Shown here: piece by piece, positions 9,225-17,036 of the stretch
Layout of the letters: the number at the start of each line of letters is the position of its first letter
Numbering within the stretch: the stretch's first letter is position 1
Source: Emticicia aquatilis
GTDB taxonomy: Bacteria > Bacteroidota > Bacteroidia > Cytophagales > Spirosomataceae
Direction of reading: 5' to 3'
DNA length: 64,000 nucleotides
Assembly: GCF_014644295.1 (NCBI RefSeq)
Contig: NZ_BMKK01000003.1
Span: forward strand, 248,001-312,000
Position numbers and translations under genes: made by a program
Notes under the pieces: model-generated
Told to the model about the DNA's origin: nothing
Seen by the model: the letters and a program-made list of their open reading frames with translations, nothing else
The model's database searches: none

Positions 9225-10267
9225 TTAAACTACTTGCTTCAAAATTAGAGAGTTCGGCAGTTCACTTTATTGGAAATAAAAATAATGATGAGAGGTTGAT
9301 TTTAACTAAGAAACCTATTGATATTCAAGATATTGAATTGAAAAATGTTTTGAATAGGTTTTTTACCAATCAATTTAATGGAAAAGAAGAATTATTCAGA
9401 TTTAATCATAGTTCAGATTTAAGCTTAAATGAGATATATTCTTATGTTACAGATATATTTGACAATCCCAATTCATTACATTTTAACTCTGTTAAAATTG
9501 CAAAATTTCTCTATGAGAAAACTTTGCACCCTAAGATAAAATCAGGAGAACTCTATATTGGTTTTTTAAAGGATTGCGTAGTAGAAGGAGAGGTAGTTGA
9601 TGGCGTTTGTATATTCAAATGTGAGTCCAAAACTACATTTTTGACTGTTAATCAAGAAGAAAATGAATTAAAGGTGTCATATAACTCATCAGGTGTTAAT
9701 ATTGAAAAAACAGATAAAGCCTGTATAATATTTAATGTAAAAAAGGAAGAAGGATATAAGATTTGTATCACAGACAATACTAATAAGTCAGTAGATGCCC
9801 AGTATTGGAAAGAGTCTTTTTTAAACGTAGAAAATATATCAAATAGTTACTTCCAAACAGATTCCATGATGGGTATTTATAGAAGCTTTATTAATGAAGA
9901 ATTTTCAAATAAAGATAAATTTCCCAAAACAGAAAAGATTGAATTAATAAATAGGTCAGTTGAGTATTTTAAGAATGAAGAAAAATTTCAAATTGAAGAT
10001 TTTGCTGAAAAAGTTTTGCAAAGCCGTGATTTAATCGAATCTTTTAGAACTTATAGAGAAGTACAGCCAACTAATGATAAAATAGTTGATGAGTTTAATA
10101 TTTCTGGCTCTGCTTTCAAAAAACAGTCTCGAAAACTAAAAAGCGTTTTGAAGCTTGATAGTAATTTTCATATTTACATACATGGAAACAATGAGATGAT
10201 AGAGCATGGCGTAGATGAGAAAACTGGAAGAAAGTTCTATAAAATTTATTATGATGTAGAAAGTTAA
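9221..10267 (+). CDS. Second nucleoid-associated (NA37/YejK-type) protein
   Basis: 348 residues. It matches the Bacteroidota form of the nucleoid-associated family (PF04245) from the N-terminus: HFIGNKNNDERLILTKKPID, then NEIYSYVTDIFDN, VKIAKFLYEKTLHPKIKSGE and LYIGFLKDCVVEGEVVDGV. The C-terminal part (SGSAFKKQSRKLKSVLKLD...HIYIHGNN) fits too. It is a different branch from the first gene of the operon, so the operon encodes two distant paralogues. Start ATG 9221 overlaps the previous stop (ATGA). This family binds DNA; an antiviral role for the set is inference. Confidence 0.8.
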   Translation: MIKLLASKLESSAVHFIGNKNNDERLILTKKPIDIQDIELKNVLNRFFTNQFNGKEELFRFNHSSDLSLNEIYSYVTDIFDNPNSLHFNSVKIAKFLYEKTLHPKIKSGELYIGFLKDCVVEGEVVDGVCIFKCESKTTFLTVNQEENELKVSYNSSGVNIEKTDKACIIFNVKKEEGYKICITDNTNKSVDAQYWKESFLNVENISNSYFQTDSMMGIYRSFINEEFSNKDKFPKTEKIELINRSVEYFKNEEKFQIEDFAEKVLQSRDLIESFRTYREVQPTNDKIVDEFNISGSAFKKQSRKLKSVLKLDSNFHIYIHGNNEMIEHGVDEKTGRKFYKIYYDVES

Positions 10268-10417
10268 GGGGTAAATACATAAAACTATCTGATGATGTGC
10301 TTGAGGGTTCACTAAACACACTAAGCTCATAATTAACTTTTTATTTTTACCATTTTTGTCTGCCATTTTCTATAAATTAATGTAAAAGATTTATCATATA
10401 TTTATTATTCAATCAAT

Positions 10418-11362
10418 ATGAAAAGTCGCCCGATGGTTCATGGATTGCTAAATGGGGATATTATTCAAATTGAAGATGTTGAAAGTGGTCTGAAATGCAA
10501 TTGCATTTGCCCTGAATGTGGAAGTAGGTTAGTAGCCCATAAAGGAGAAAAAGTGATACAGCATTTTAAGCACTATGATAAAACGGAAATTGAGAGTTGT
10601 TATGAATCAGCCATTCACTTAGCATCTAAAGCCTTATTTGCAAAACATAAAGAAGTTAGATTACCAAATCTTAAAGTATTTATACCTGAGTTAGGTTATA
10701 ATGCAAATATATTACAAGAAAAAAAGTATAAAATATCAAAGGTTAATGTCGAAAAGTATCTAATCGACTTTAAACCAGATATATTAGCCGAAATCATTGT
10801 AAAAAGTAAGGGAGAAACTAAAATAATTCCACTTATAATTGAAATTGCTGTAACTCACTTTGTTGATTACAATAAACTTCTAAAAATTGAAAAAAGTAAA
10901 ATCTCTGCCATTGAAATCTCATTAAAAGATGTGGAGAGAATAATGGATGATGACGACTTATGGTTTGAAATACAGAATCCTGTAAATATCAAATGGCTTT
11001 ACAATAATAAAACTCAAAATCTTATTGAAAAAAAAATAAATACGATTAGAGCGATTGAAGAAAATAGAGAGAAACAAAGAATAATGGCCGAAATAAGTAA
11101 TGAAAATTATAAATTGAAGCTTAAAAAAGAAGGGTATTTACTTTTAAAAATATATAAGGGGAGAAAAGAATATATAGGGACTACGGTTGATGAATATATC
11201 TTCACTGGTAAAATTTACTGCCCCAAACAGAATAATACTGAAATTGATAGAAGTATTTGTGAAAAATGCCTGTTTAATCATGGTGACTTCAAAAATTCAA
11301 ATGAAGATTTTTTTAGAATTATTTGTGGTTTTAAGAATAATAGGCTAAATCATAACGAATAA
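10418..11362 (+). CDS. CoiA-like nuclease-fold protein
   Basis: 314 residues. It has a zinc-finger-like N-terminus (CNCICPECGSRLVAHKGE...QHFKHY) as in CoiA-like proteins, followed by a PD-(D/E)XK-like core. Candidate catalytic residues are the D in DFKPDILAEI and the E in LIIEIAVTH. CoiA was named in competence; homologues on mobile elements are thought to cut or process DNA. The C-terminal 100 residues are Lys-rich with two further Cys pairs (YCPKQN, ICEKCLF). It has its own upstream gap of 150 bp and a terminator after it. It lies in the same AT-rich cargo block as the YejK operon and could belong to it. Confidence 0.75.
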   Translation: MKSRPMVHGLLNGDIIQIEDVESGLKCNCICPECGSRLVAHKGEKVIQHFKHYDKTEIESCYESAIHLASKALFAKHKEVRLPNLKVFIPELGYNANILQEKKYKISKVNVEKYLIDFKPDILAEIIVKSKGETKIIPLIIEIAVTHFVDYNKLLKIEKSKISAIEISLKDVERIMDDDDLWFEIQNPVNIKWLYNNKTQNLIEKKINTIRAIEENREKQRIMAEISNENYKLKLKKEGYLLLKIYKGRKEYIGTTVDEYIFTGKIYCPKQNNTEIDRSICEKCLFNHGDFKNSNEDFFRIICGFKNNRLNHNE

Positions 11363-11387
11363 TTGGCAAAATAGATGATTTTACAAC

Positions 11388-11413
11388 AAAGCCGCTCCAA
11401 ATGAAGCGGCTTT
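11388..11413. terminator. Hairpin terminator between cargo and structural module
   Basis: Perfect 9-bp inverted repeat AAAGCCGCT and AGCGGCTTT with an 8-nt loop. It separates the convergent CoiA-like gene (plus) and the 84-residue gene (minus). Confidence 0.75.
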
Positions 11414-11445
11414 ATTGCCATTTAATTGTTTCGACTTTTACCCCT

Positions 11446-11700
11446 TTATGCAGCCATTTCAACATAATTAGACGGTTTGCCCAAGTGCTTGACAAGCAAA
11501 CCAACTTCTTTTGGAGATAGCCAATTACCAGTAAAAAGTTTTGGGTTTTGTTCTTCTTCTCGGATTCTTCTCAGCCAAGACCGCCAAATGTGAGTTTTGC
11601 CAGTGCTATAAAATCCGTAAGATTCGCAAACGTGCTTTTTAAAGGCAATCTTGCCAGCCACAATAGCAGTTGTGGCTTTTTTCTCCGCTTCAATCGTCAT
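11446..11700 (-). CDS. 84-residue protein beside the ATPase, function unknown
   Basis: A small, mostly helical, basic protein with two Trp (HIWRSWLRRIREEE) and a C-terminal motif LSPKEVGLLVKHLGKP that resembles a helix-turn-helix. It ends the minus-strand operon, 11 bp after the ATPase gene. No membrane segment. It could be a DNA-binding partner of the ATPase or a regulator; no family recognised. Confidence 0.6.
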   Translation of the reverse strand: MTIEAEKKATTAIVAGKIAFKKHVCESYGFYSTGKTHIWRSWLRRIREEEQNPKLFTGNWLSPKEVGLLVKHLGKPSNYVEMAA

Positions 11701-11711
11701 GGTTTTAGGAA

Positions 11712-12413
11712 TTAGCGTTGAAAGTTTAAAGGTACGTAAAAATGTTTATTCGGGTGTGCTTCTACCGTATCAAATGCAGCCAGCACGGTTTCTGCATTGG
11801 GTATTTTATCAAGCGATTTCAGGTGTTTTCTACTGCTACCAGTTTTAAACAGAATCAAAAAATCTGCATACTGGAAAAGCTCACGTGGTACAGACTGCAA
11901 ACTGTGGTAAGTCATAATCACATTGCATCGAAAGTGTTCACGTTGATTCACGAGCCTTTGAAAACGTTGTGATGCCTTAAACTGCACATAATTGGTGCAA
12001 TCTTCTAAAATTACCGTACAATTCAAACCCCTGCCATCGGCCAGAGCAATGAGATTTTCCATGAAGTATTCGGGATTTGCTTCCGAATCATAGCCACGAA
12101 TAACAGGCACAGAACCTTTGTTGCTTGCTTGCCTTAAAGCCAGTTCCCAATGCTTCAACTGTTCCGATTCTATACCTTTCAGATGCTCCATCCACTTTTG
12201 CGGTTTGGTTGCAAATATCAAAACAGGCAAAGTGCTTGGTTGAATAAACTGCGAAAGTAACAAGGTACTTTTACCCATGCCAGGGCCACCGACAATGATA
12301 ACAAATTTATAGCGGTGTTCTTGGTTGAAAACATCACCCTTCGGTAGAACTTTCGTCAAGTAGTCCCCCGCCGTCGGGGTTTGGTTCAACTGTGGTTTTC
12401 TGCGTAGCTTCAT
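11712..12413 (-). CDS. P-loop ATPase, candidate genome-packaging ATPase (A32-like)
   Basis: 233 residues with a Walker A motif (GGPGMGKST, about 42-50), a hydrophobic strand ending in acidic residues (CTVILEDCTNY) as Walker B, and a later IMTYHSLQSVPRELFQYAD stretch like the sensor region of FtsK/HerA-type ATPases. No membrane segment, unlike the Zot/pI proteins of filamentous phages. The short length fits packaging ATPases of membrane-containing double-jelly-roll viruses (PRD1 P9 type). The ATG at 12413 overlaps the upstream gene by 80 bp; an in-frame TTG at 12359 would cut this to 26 bp. The specific packaging role is inference from length, lack of TM and neighbours. Confidence 0.7.
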   Translation of the reverse strand: MKLRRKPQLNQTPTAGDYLTKVLPKGDVFNQEHRYKFVIIVGGPGMGKSTLLLSQFIQPSTLPVLIFATKPQKWMEHLKGIESEQLKHWELALRQASNKGSVPVIRGYDSEANPEYFMENLIALADGRGLNCTVILEDCTNYVQFKASQRFQRLVNQREHFRCNVIMTYHSLQSVPRELFQYADFLILFKTGSSRKHLKSLDKIPNAETVLAAFDTVEAHPNKHFYVPLNFQR

Positions 12414-13110
12414 AAGCGTTAGTAACTTGCTGTTTTATGGTCAGTTCATCGACTACAAGCGGGCGGAACTGTTTCGCTCCCGACAATTCGAGGTTTGCAA
12501 AACGACTTCCCACCGATGATGCCACCACGACCGCAATTGTTATCATCGGGTTTTGCACTTTGTCTCGGTTTTGGTAAAGCCACGTAGCAAGGGCTTTTTC
12601 AAGTAATTTGGTTTCACCTTCATCCAAACCCTTTTGTTCAACTGATTTTTTAATCAGTGGGTACATTTGCCAAACTCGGTCGGCTTCTTCGTACGCTCCT
12701 TTGGCCTTCGAGAAAAACACTTTTTGCACTTCGTCTTGTTGTTCTTCGGAGAGCGAAACAAAAGCTTCATAATCGGCCTTAAATTGCTCGTAGTTGACTT
12801 GGTGCAAATTATACTGATGCTCACATTCTTCTTCGGTCGGGATATTATAGACCTTTTTTAGAATGACAGGCAAACCCCACTTTAGGCCATTATCCAACAG
12901 GCCGACATAAACCTTTGCTTCGGGAAGAAAATCGTCGATTTTTACCTCTGGTTTAGGTTTAGGGAAATCAAAGCCATTTTGGATGTGATTAACTGGTTCA
13001 GGTTGGTCAAAAACCGATTGTCCCAAACTTGGGGGCGTTGGTTGGTTCATTTGGTTGGCAATTTCTTCGACATTCATTGTCGAAAATTGCGGATACTTAT
13101 CAAACATCAT
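12334..13110 (-). CDS. 258-residue protein upstream of the ATPase, function unknown
   Basis: A Pro/Gln-rich N-terminus (about 1-60), then a helical charged core (EEECEHQYNLHQVNYEQFKADYE...). A short hydrophobic stretch MITIAVVVASSVGSRF lies at about 190-205. The C-terminal tail is polar and disordered. It overlaps the ATPase gene. One or two membrane-active helices are possible (also YVGLLDNGLKWGLPVIL at about 68-84). I considered it as capsid protein, but it lacks the beta-strand richness expected of a jelly roll. A virion or assembly protein is most likely. Confidence 0.6.
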   Translation of the reverse strand: MMFDKYPQFSTMNVEEIANQMNQPTPPSLGQSVFDQPEPVNHIQNGFDFPKPKPEVKIDDFLPEAKVYVGLLDNGLKWGLPVILKKVYNIPTEEECEHQYNLHQVNYEQFKADYEAFVSLSEEQQDEVQKVFFSKAKGAYEEADRVWQMYPLIKKSVEQKGLDEGETKLLEKALATWLYQNRDKVQNPMITIAVVVASSVGSRFANLELSGAKQFRPLVVDELTIKQQVTNAYEATQKTTVEPNPDGGGLLDESSTEG

Positions 13111-13129
13111 AAGTGATTAGGGTTTAAGG

Positions 13130-13612
13130 CTATTTCTGACTAAGTTTTTGTTGGGGTAAATTATCGTAATACATACCCCAAAAACGGATAAATTCAAGCA
13201 TGAATCCACGTTGGTCGGCTGTCATCGAAAAAATACCTTCCAAATTGAGTGGCATTTTAGCGGCTGCAAATTTCTGGTCGATGGTTCGTAGCATATTACC
13301 ACCTTCATCATTGCTTTTCAAGAATGCAGGGGTAAGCTTATCTTGCATTAAAGTTTTGCCAATATCCATCACAACCCCCACAATCTCATTTTTATTGACG
13401 CTTTCAAAGTCAATCGAAAGAATTGGTTCAAGTTTGATTCTTACGTGGGTGGCAAATACCCTCGTAAATTCAACCCCTTGCATAATTTCGGCCAAAGCAT
13501 CTTTCAATGTTACTTCGTTGAGATGCACGAGCGGATGCCCATCGGGGAATGTATGAAAATCTTTAAATCTTGCGGTGGTCAATAGGCCATTATTGGCCGT
13601 TTCTGCGTTCAT
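13130..13612 (-). CDS. 160-residue protein, function unknown
   Basis: Mixed alpha/beta, no membrane segment, no recognised motif. It contains short strands (VRIKLEPILSIDFE) and a helical C-terminus (GFMLEFIRFWGMYYDN). It lies 20 bp upstream of the 258-residue gene and overlaps the preceding gene by 23 bp, so the minus-strand genes form one operon ending with the ATPase. Confidence 0.6.
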   Translation of the reverse strand: MNAETANNGLLTTARFKDFHTFPDGHPLVHLNEVTLKDALAEIMQGVEFTRVFATHVRIKLEPILSIDFESVNKNEIVGVVMDIGKTLMQDKLTPAFLKSNDEGGNMLRTIDQKFAAAKMPLNLEGIFSMTADQRGFMLEFIRFWGMYYDNLPQQKLSQK

Positions 13613-14048
13613 ATTCTGAAATGGTTTTGATATACGAAATTTGTTGTTTTACGTCACTTCGGCCAAAAATACACCCACCAAGCACCCCACAGCCAGTATT
13701 TCTATTGGCTACGTGCAAATCATAAAATTCTGCTTTCAAGCCCGTTGCTCCTGCTTTTTTCTTGAAGTTGGTTTCAGCATCGGCATACCCTTTTTTATAG
13801 GCAAGGTCGGGAAGTAAAGTTTTGGCTTTTTGTAGTTCATCGTTCAAGGCCGTAACCATTTCGGCTTGTTGGATAGCCTTTAATTGCAAAGCTGCATTGT
13901 CTTTGATGATGGCCAATTCACCTGATAAAACTTTCTGTACGAGAAAGTTTGCGAACTGAAAGGAATTTTCACAGCCGAACTGTTGGCGGCCTATCTGCAA
14001 AAATTTTTCGTGGTCAGTATGGCTCACTTTTGCCGTAATTGATACCAT
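13590..14048 (-). CDS. Probable ribbon-helix-helix-like DNA-binding protein with coiled coil
   Basis: 152 residues from ATG 14048; the frame is open to 14135, but the extra N-terminus overlaps the operator-like repeats and looks unnatural. The start, SITAKVSHTDHEKFLQIGRQ, looks like a ribbon-helix-helix strand and helix. An Ala/Leu/Gln-rich helix follows (about 55-95). A Gly/Cys motif, NTGCGVLGGCIFG, occurs near 125. As first gene of the minus operon, beside a repeat-rich divergent promoter, it may be the regulator of both arms (inference). A mobilisation-type accessory protein is an alternative. Confidence 0.55.
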   Translation of the reverse strand: MVSITAKVSHTDHEKFLQIGRQQFGCENSFQFANFLVQKVLSGELAIIKDNAALQLKAIQQAEMVTALNDELQKAKTLLPDLAYKKGYADAETNFKKKAGATGLKAEFYDLHVANRNTGCGVLGGCIFGRSDVKQQISYIKTISEYERRNGQ

Positions 14049-14055
14049 AAAACAG

Positions 14056-14243
14056 GCGGTTGAATCGTGGTTGACTAATGGTTGAATTTTGCCAAAAAAG
14101 TGGCCAAATCGTGGTTGAATCGTGATTGAACGCATTCAACTAACGATGCAAATTTGAGCCAAAAAATTGCCTAAAAACAAGCAAAAAAACGAAAATCAAC
14201 TATTTGCGTACGTGGATGTAAGTAAATGTATGTAGGTGTAAGT
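14056..14243. promoter_or_regulatory. Repeat-rich divergent control region
   Basis: It lies between the minus operon (ATG 14048) and the plus operon (ATG 14330). GGTTGAATCGTG occurs at 14058-14069 and 14113-14124, with partial copies (GTGGTTGACT, ATGGTTGAAT) between and a TTGAAcgcaTTCAA palindrome at 14126-14139. On the other side, two 16-bp direct repeats, GTACGTGGATGTAAGT (14208-14223) and GTATGTAGGTGTAAGT (14228-14243), sit exactly 20 bp apart. Two sets of phased repeats at a divergent start point suggest operators, or an origin with iterons. Confidence 0.6.
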
Positions 14244-14329
14244 TGAACGAAGTTGACTAAAATTTGCTATTTGTTTTTTCGATTCCAAGCCACCTAAATT
14301 TGAACCCGAATCAAAAAACAACTACTCGT

Positions 14330-14755
14330 ATGACATCGGTACAGGTTAGAAAAGCTTGCTTACACATCGAACCATTAATTGAAGGCATTACACTTCCAAT
14401 CGTGGACAACAAAACAGCCCATTCGGATTCTCCCATCTATTGCATCCCAAGCCATAGACGTATCTACATCAACAAAGACAAAATGAAGGATGTCAATATT
14501 TTGGAGAAACCCGAACTACTCATGTTTTTGGTACTTCACGAAGTTCAACACATCAACGATAATAGCCTAATGGCCGAACTCCGTTTCGACCGCCAAGCCT
14601 TAGAATTGATGCTTGAACACGAAATTGATATTACTAAGATTAATGTCGATGATTTTGCAAGCTTATTGAACCCTACCGATTCGTACCGAGTAGCACGCAT
14701 CAATCAGTTACACAACTATCAAAACATCGTAACAAATGGCAGCATCAAAGGCTAA
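14330..14755 (+). CDS. Putative small metalloprotein (HExxH)
   Basis: 141 residues from ATG 14330; an upstream in-frame ATG (14264) would run through the control region. The motif FLVLHEVQHINDN contains HExxH, and MAELRFDRQALELM 13 or so residues later offers a Glu or Asp as third zinc ligand. This is the gluzincin-like minimal layout, but the protein is short and no family was recognised. First gene of the plus arm. It may be a maturation protease or a structural protein that kept the fold. Confidence 0.6.
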   Translation: MTSVQVRKACLHIEPLIEGITLPIVDNKTAHSDSPIYCIPSHRRIYINKDKMKDVNILEKPELLMFLVLHEVQHINDNSLMAELRFDRQALELMLEHEIDITKINVDDFASLLNPTDSYRVARINQLHNYQNIVTNGSIKG

Positions 14756-14927
14756 AATGAAACGTGTGATGAAACGTGCAGGTAAGTTGCGAAAAGAGGG
14801 AAAATCCGCCAGTGCGGCAATGAAAACCGCTTGGAAAGAAGAAAATGGCGGTTCTACCTCAAAAAGCAAAACCAAAAGCGGCAAATCACAGGAGAAACCA
14901 AGAAAGAAAATTTTTGGGATTTTCTAA
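14736..14927 (+). CDS. Very basic 63-residue protein (DNA-condensing candidate)
   Basis: Over a third of the residues are Lys or Arg (AKMKRVMKRAGKLRKEGKSA), with Ala and Ser and almost no acidic residues, like small histone-like or protamine-like virion proteins. It overlaps the preceding gene by 20 bp. No membrane segment. A second Lys-rich protein is encoded at 20386. Role in packing or binding the viral genome is inference. Confidence 0.65.
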   Translation: MAASKAKMKRVMKRAGKLRKEGKSASAAMKTAWKEENGGSTSKSKTKSGKSQEKPRKKIFGIF

Positions 14928-14950
14928 ACTAAATCCACACAACTAAATCA

Positions 14951-15112
14951 ATGTTTAAGAAAATCATTGAGGTAGCCAATGACCTGTTTAACAACTCCAA
15001 AGGTATTCAAGCGGTAGAAACACCGAAAGAAGAAAAAAAGCAAACCCTTTGGATTGTCTTGGTTGTGGTTACAATCGCAGTTTTAACAATTATCTTCATC
15101 AACAAAAAATGA
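14951..15112 (+). CDS. 53-residue single-span membrane protein
   Basis: Too short for most gene callers. An amphipathic charged N-terminus (MFKKIIEVANDLFNNSKG) is followed by a strong C-terminal transmembrane helix (about 32-50, LWIVLVVVTIAVLTIIFI) and a NKK tail. The stop overlaps the next start (ATGA at 15109-15112), which supports the gene and fixes the next start. Tail-anchored layout recurs across this module. Confidence 0.7.
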   Translation: MFKKIIEVANDLFNNSKGIQAVETPKEEKKQTLWIVLVVVTIAVLTIIFINKK

Positions 15113-15762
15113 AAAAAAACACAACTTTTGCCTTAATGGCAGCCCTCGTGTCTAACCTTTCGTCAGCAGGTGGCAAATTGTATGGTTACGCTGACCAAGT
15201 AATGTTTTACCGTACTGGTGGCGGTTCTATTCTCGGTATTTTCTCATTCATCTACAACGGCAAATTACACGCAATCGCAGTGGCCAACGATGGTGCAGGT
15301 AACTTCTTCCAATTCATTCCGAAATCGGTCTTAATCAACAACTTTGGTGTGCCTTCGGCCTATGCCACTGGTTTCGTTGAAACGGCTGATGCTGGCTTGA
15401 CCTTGCTCCCGCAAGATTCTAAATACACCACAGGCGTTCGTATTGTGAGCAATATCAGTCCTTCGGATGCGGCAAATGCAATCAATACTTTGAGTGCCTT
15501 AGAGAAAGGAACGAAAGTTTTTCCAACTACTGATGGATATTTTGTTTCGGTGAATGGTGCTGTACCTCCTTCATCTGCATTACCTATCACAACCGCTGAT
15601 GGTACAGTTCCAGATAAGAAAATCACTACTCAATCCGATGGTGAAGGCGACAAAAACCCCGATGGTTCTAAAAAAACATGGATTCAGAAAAACTGGGGCT
15701 ATGTAGTGGCAGGGGTTGCGGTCGTGGGTATCATCGTGGCCATCGTAGTTTCTAAGCGTTAA
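15109..15762 (+). CDS. Beta-rich protein with C-terminal membrane anchor; possible major virion protein
   Basis: 217 residues from ATG 15109, coupled to the previous stop. The body is Gly-, Ala-, Ser- and Thr-rich with few charges (VMFYRTGGGSILGIFSFIYN, IPKSVLINNFGVP) and probably beta-rich. A charged linker (about 170-190) leads to a transmembrane helix (about 195-213) and an SKR end. No family recognised. A strong 14-bp hairpin follows the gene, isolating it from the next one, which often marks a highly expressed product. It is a candidate major membrane-associated virion protein, but a C-terminal anchor would be odd for a capsid jelly-roll. Confidence 0.65.
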   Translation: MKKNTTFALMAALVSNLSSAGGKLYGYADQVMFYRTGGGSILGIFSFIYNGKLHAIAVANDGAGNFFQFIPKSVLINNFGVPSAYATGFVETADAGLTLLPQDSKYTTGVRIVSNISPSDAANAINTLSALEKGTKVFPTTDGYFVSVNGAVPPSSALPITTADGTVPDKKITTQSDGEGDKNPDGSKKTWIQKNWGYVVAGVAVVGIIVAIVVSKR

Positions 15763-15781
15763 TCAAGAATTTAGATGTATC

Positions 15782-15822
15782 AATGAATCACTCTATCTGA
15801 AAAAGCGGTAGAGTGATTCATT
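15782..15822 (+). terminator. Strong hairpin inside the structural operon
   Basis: Perfect 14-bp arms AATGAATCACTCTA (15782-15795) and TAGAGTGATTCATT (15809-15822) around a 13-nt loop. No U-run follows, so it may be a partial terminator or an mRNA end-stabiliser that boosts the level of the upstream message. Confidence 0.55.
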
Positions 15823-15840
15823 AAAAATCGACACAAAAAC

Positions 15841-16278
15841 ATGAATTTAGCAAGTTTAGCGGGCGGTGTAACCGTCGTAAAAAACAGGGCGTTTCAATGG
15901 TTTTTGGTGGTTTTTGCAATACTTCTAATCGGCTATTTGATTTACAGGCAAGGGCAGAAATCGGGCGGATTCCAAGCAGCGGCCAAACTACCCAACAACG
16001 GTAGTGGTATTCCGCAAGGTTGGACACCCACGAAATTGGTTGACGAACTTTGGGACAATCTCGGTACTATCTTTTGGTCATGGACTGAAAGAAACAGTAA
16101 GATTGAAACTTTACTGAATTTAACGCCCGACCAGTTGGCAGCAGTTTACAATGATTACAATTACAGGTATGGCAAGAAAGACGGCAATACATCATTGACA
16201 AAGAAAATCTCGAAAGAAATCTTCTTACTCCGTCAGTCTGAAATACTCGCAAAACTCCGTAGTTACGGTTTATACTAA
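15841..16278 (+). CDS. 145-residue membrane-anchored protein, function unknown
   Basis: One transmembrane helix near the N-terminus (about 20-37, WFLVVFAILLIGYLIYRQGQ), then a soluble domain of about 105 residues with Trp-rich patches (WDNLGTIFWSWTERNSK) and a Tyr/Lys-rich end. No known motif. Stop and next start overlap (16278). Part of the plus-strand structural operon. Confidence 0.65.
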   Translation: MNLASLAGGVTVVKNRAFQWFLVVFAILLIGYLIYRQGQKSGGFQAAAKLPNNGSGIPQGWTPTKLVDELWDNLGTIFWSWTERNSKIETLLNLTPDQLAAVYNDYNYRYGKKDGNTSLTKKISKEIFLLRQSEILAKLRSYGLY

Positions 16279-16718
16279 TGAAAAATTTTAATCCACTATG
16301 GCTTTTCTTGGTTGCGGTAATTGTAGCATTGGTATATCTACTCAAAAAGGCAAATGATGCTTTCAAAACCGACCCTAATGTGGGGTATTTTGGCGAAAAC
16401 ATTGTGAATCCTACCGCTGTCGAAGAAAAAGCCAAAACCGAATCACCCAAGCAAAACGCATCAGTTTATATCAAATCAAGTTTGCTAAGAATCCGAGATG
16501 CAAAGGGCAATCAGTACATTAATTCTGTCACGAAACAGCCTTTGTACTTCCAAAAAGAGGACGAGAAAGTGGGCGAATATATCGGCAATTCTTATTTCAA
16601 TGGTAAAAAGTATGTAGCCGTGAAAAAGACCCCCGAAACTGCTCAAAAATGGTCAATTAAAGGACTGGCAAACTACAATACAGTATATCTGTGGCGTGAT
16701 GCTGTAATAATCAAATAA
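16278..16718 (+). CDS. 146-residue membrane-anchored protein with SH3-like region
   Basis: N-terminal transmembrane helix (about 5-22, LWLFLVAVIVALVYLLKK), a linker and a small beta-rich domain at about 55-110 (SSLLRIRDAKGNQYIN...GEYIGNSYFNGKKYVAVKK) that looks like an SH3b-type or similar barrel. SH3b domains often bind cell-wall peptidoglycan. The domain call is tentative. One base shared with the previous gene; one base before the next. Confidence 0.6.
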   Translation: MKNFNPLWLFLVAVIVALVYLLKKANDAFKTDPNVGYFGENIVNPTAVEEKAKTESPKQNASVYIKSSLLRIRDAKGNQYINSVTKQPLYFQKEDEKVGEYIGNSYFNGKKYVAVKKTPETAQKWSIKGLANYNTVYLWRDAVIIK

Positions 16719-16719
16719 C

Positions 16720-16920
16720 ATGGATGCAGGAAAAAAACTCCAAACAACCACCAACGATGGCACACGAACGGATTTAGGGACGGTCTTAGATGTATTGAGC
16801 GGCAAGGCAAAACCAACCGTCAATTTTGAAACATCCATTTCAAAAGATTCAATCATCTTTTTGGCAGTAACCACCACGCTCGTAGGCCTATTATTAATCT
16901 TTGTCAGCAAGAGAGCATGA
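16720..16920 (+). CDS. 66-residue tail-anchored membrane protein
   Basis: A polar Thr-rich N-terminal half is followed by one C-terminal transmembrane helix (about 45-63, IIFLAVTTTLVGLLLIFVS) and a SKRA tail. It is coupled to the next gene by an ATGA overlap at 16917-16920. No family recognised. Confidence 0.65.
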   Translation: MDAGKKLQTTTNDGTRTDLGTVLDVLSGKAKPTVNFETSISKDSIIFLAVTTTLVGLLLIFVSKRA

Positions 16921-17036
16921 ACAAATTAAGTGCTGTTTTGGGCTTAGTTGCTGCGATTTGTATCATCGCTTACTATATCAGCGGCACGGCCTTAAACATT
17001 CGACAAAACAAGCTTTTGAAGAATGCAAAACTATAA
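16917..17036 (+). CDS. 39-residue single-span membrane protein
   Basis: Starts in the ATGA overlap with the previous stop. It is one transmembrane helix (about 4-24, LSAVLGLVAAICIIAYYISG) with a basic C-terminal tail (RQNKLLKNAKL). It overlaps the next gene by 14 bp. The double overlap and the tail composition argue that it is real despite its size. Confidence 0.6.
   Translation: MNKLSAVLGLVAAICIIAYYISGTALNIRQNKLLKNAKL

Noticed and set aside
11712-12413. A Zot/pI protein of a filamentous phage
   Set aside because: No membrane segment and the surrounding genes (peptidoglycan enzymes, spike, esterase, 15 kb in all) do not fit an inovirus; it cannot be excluded by eye.
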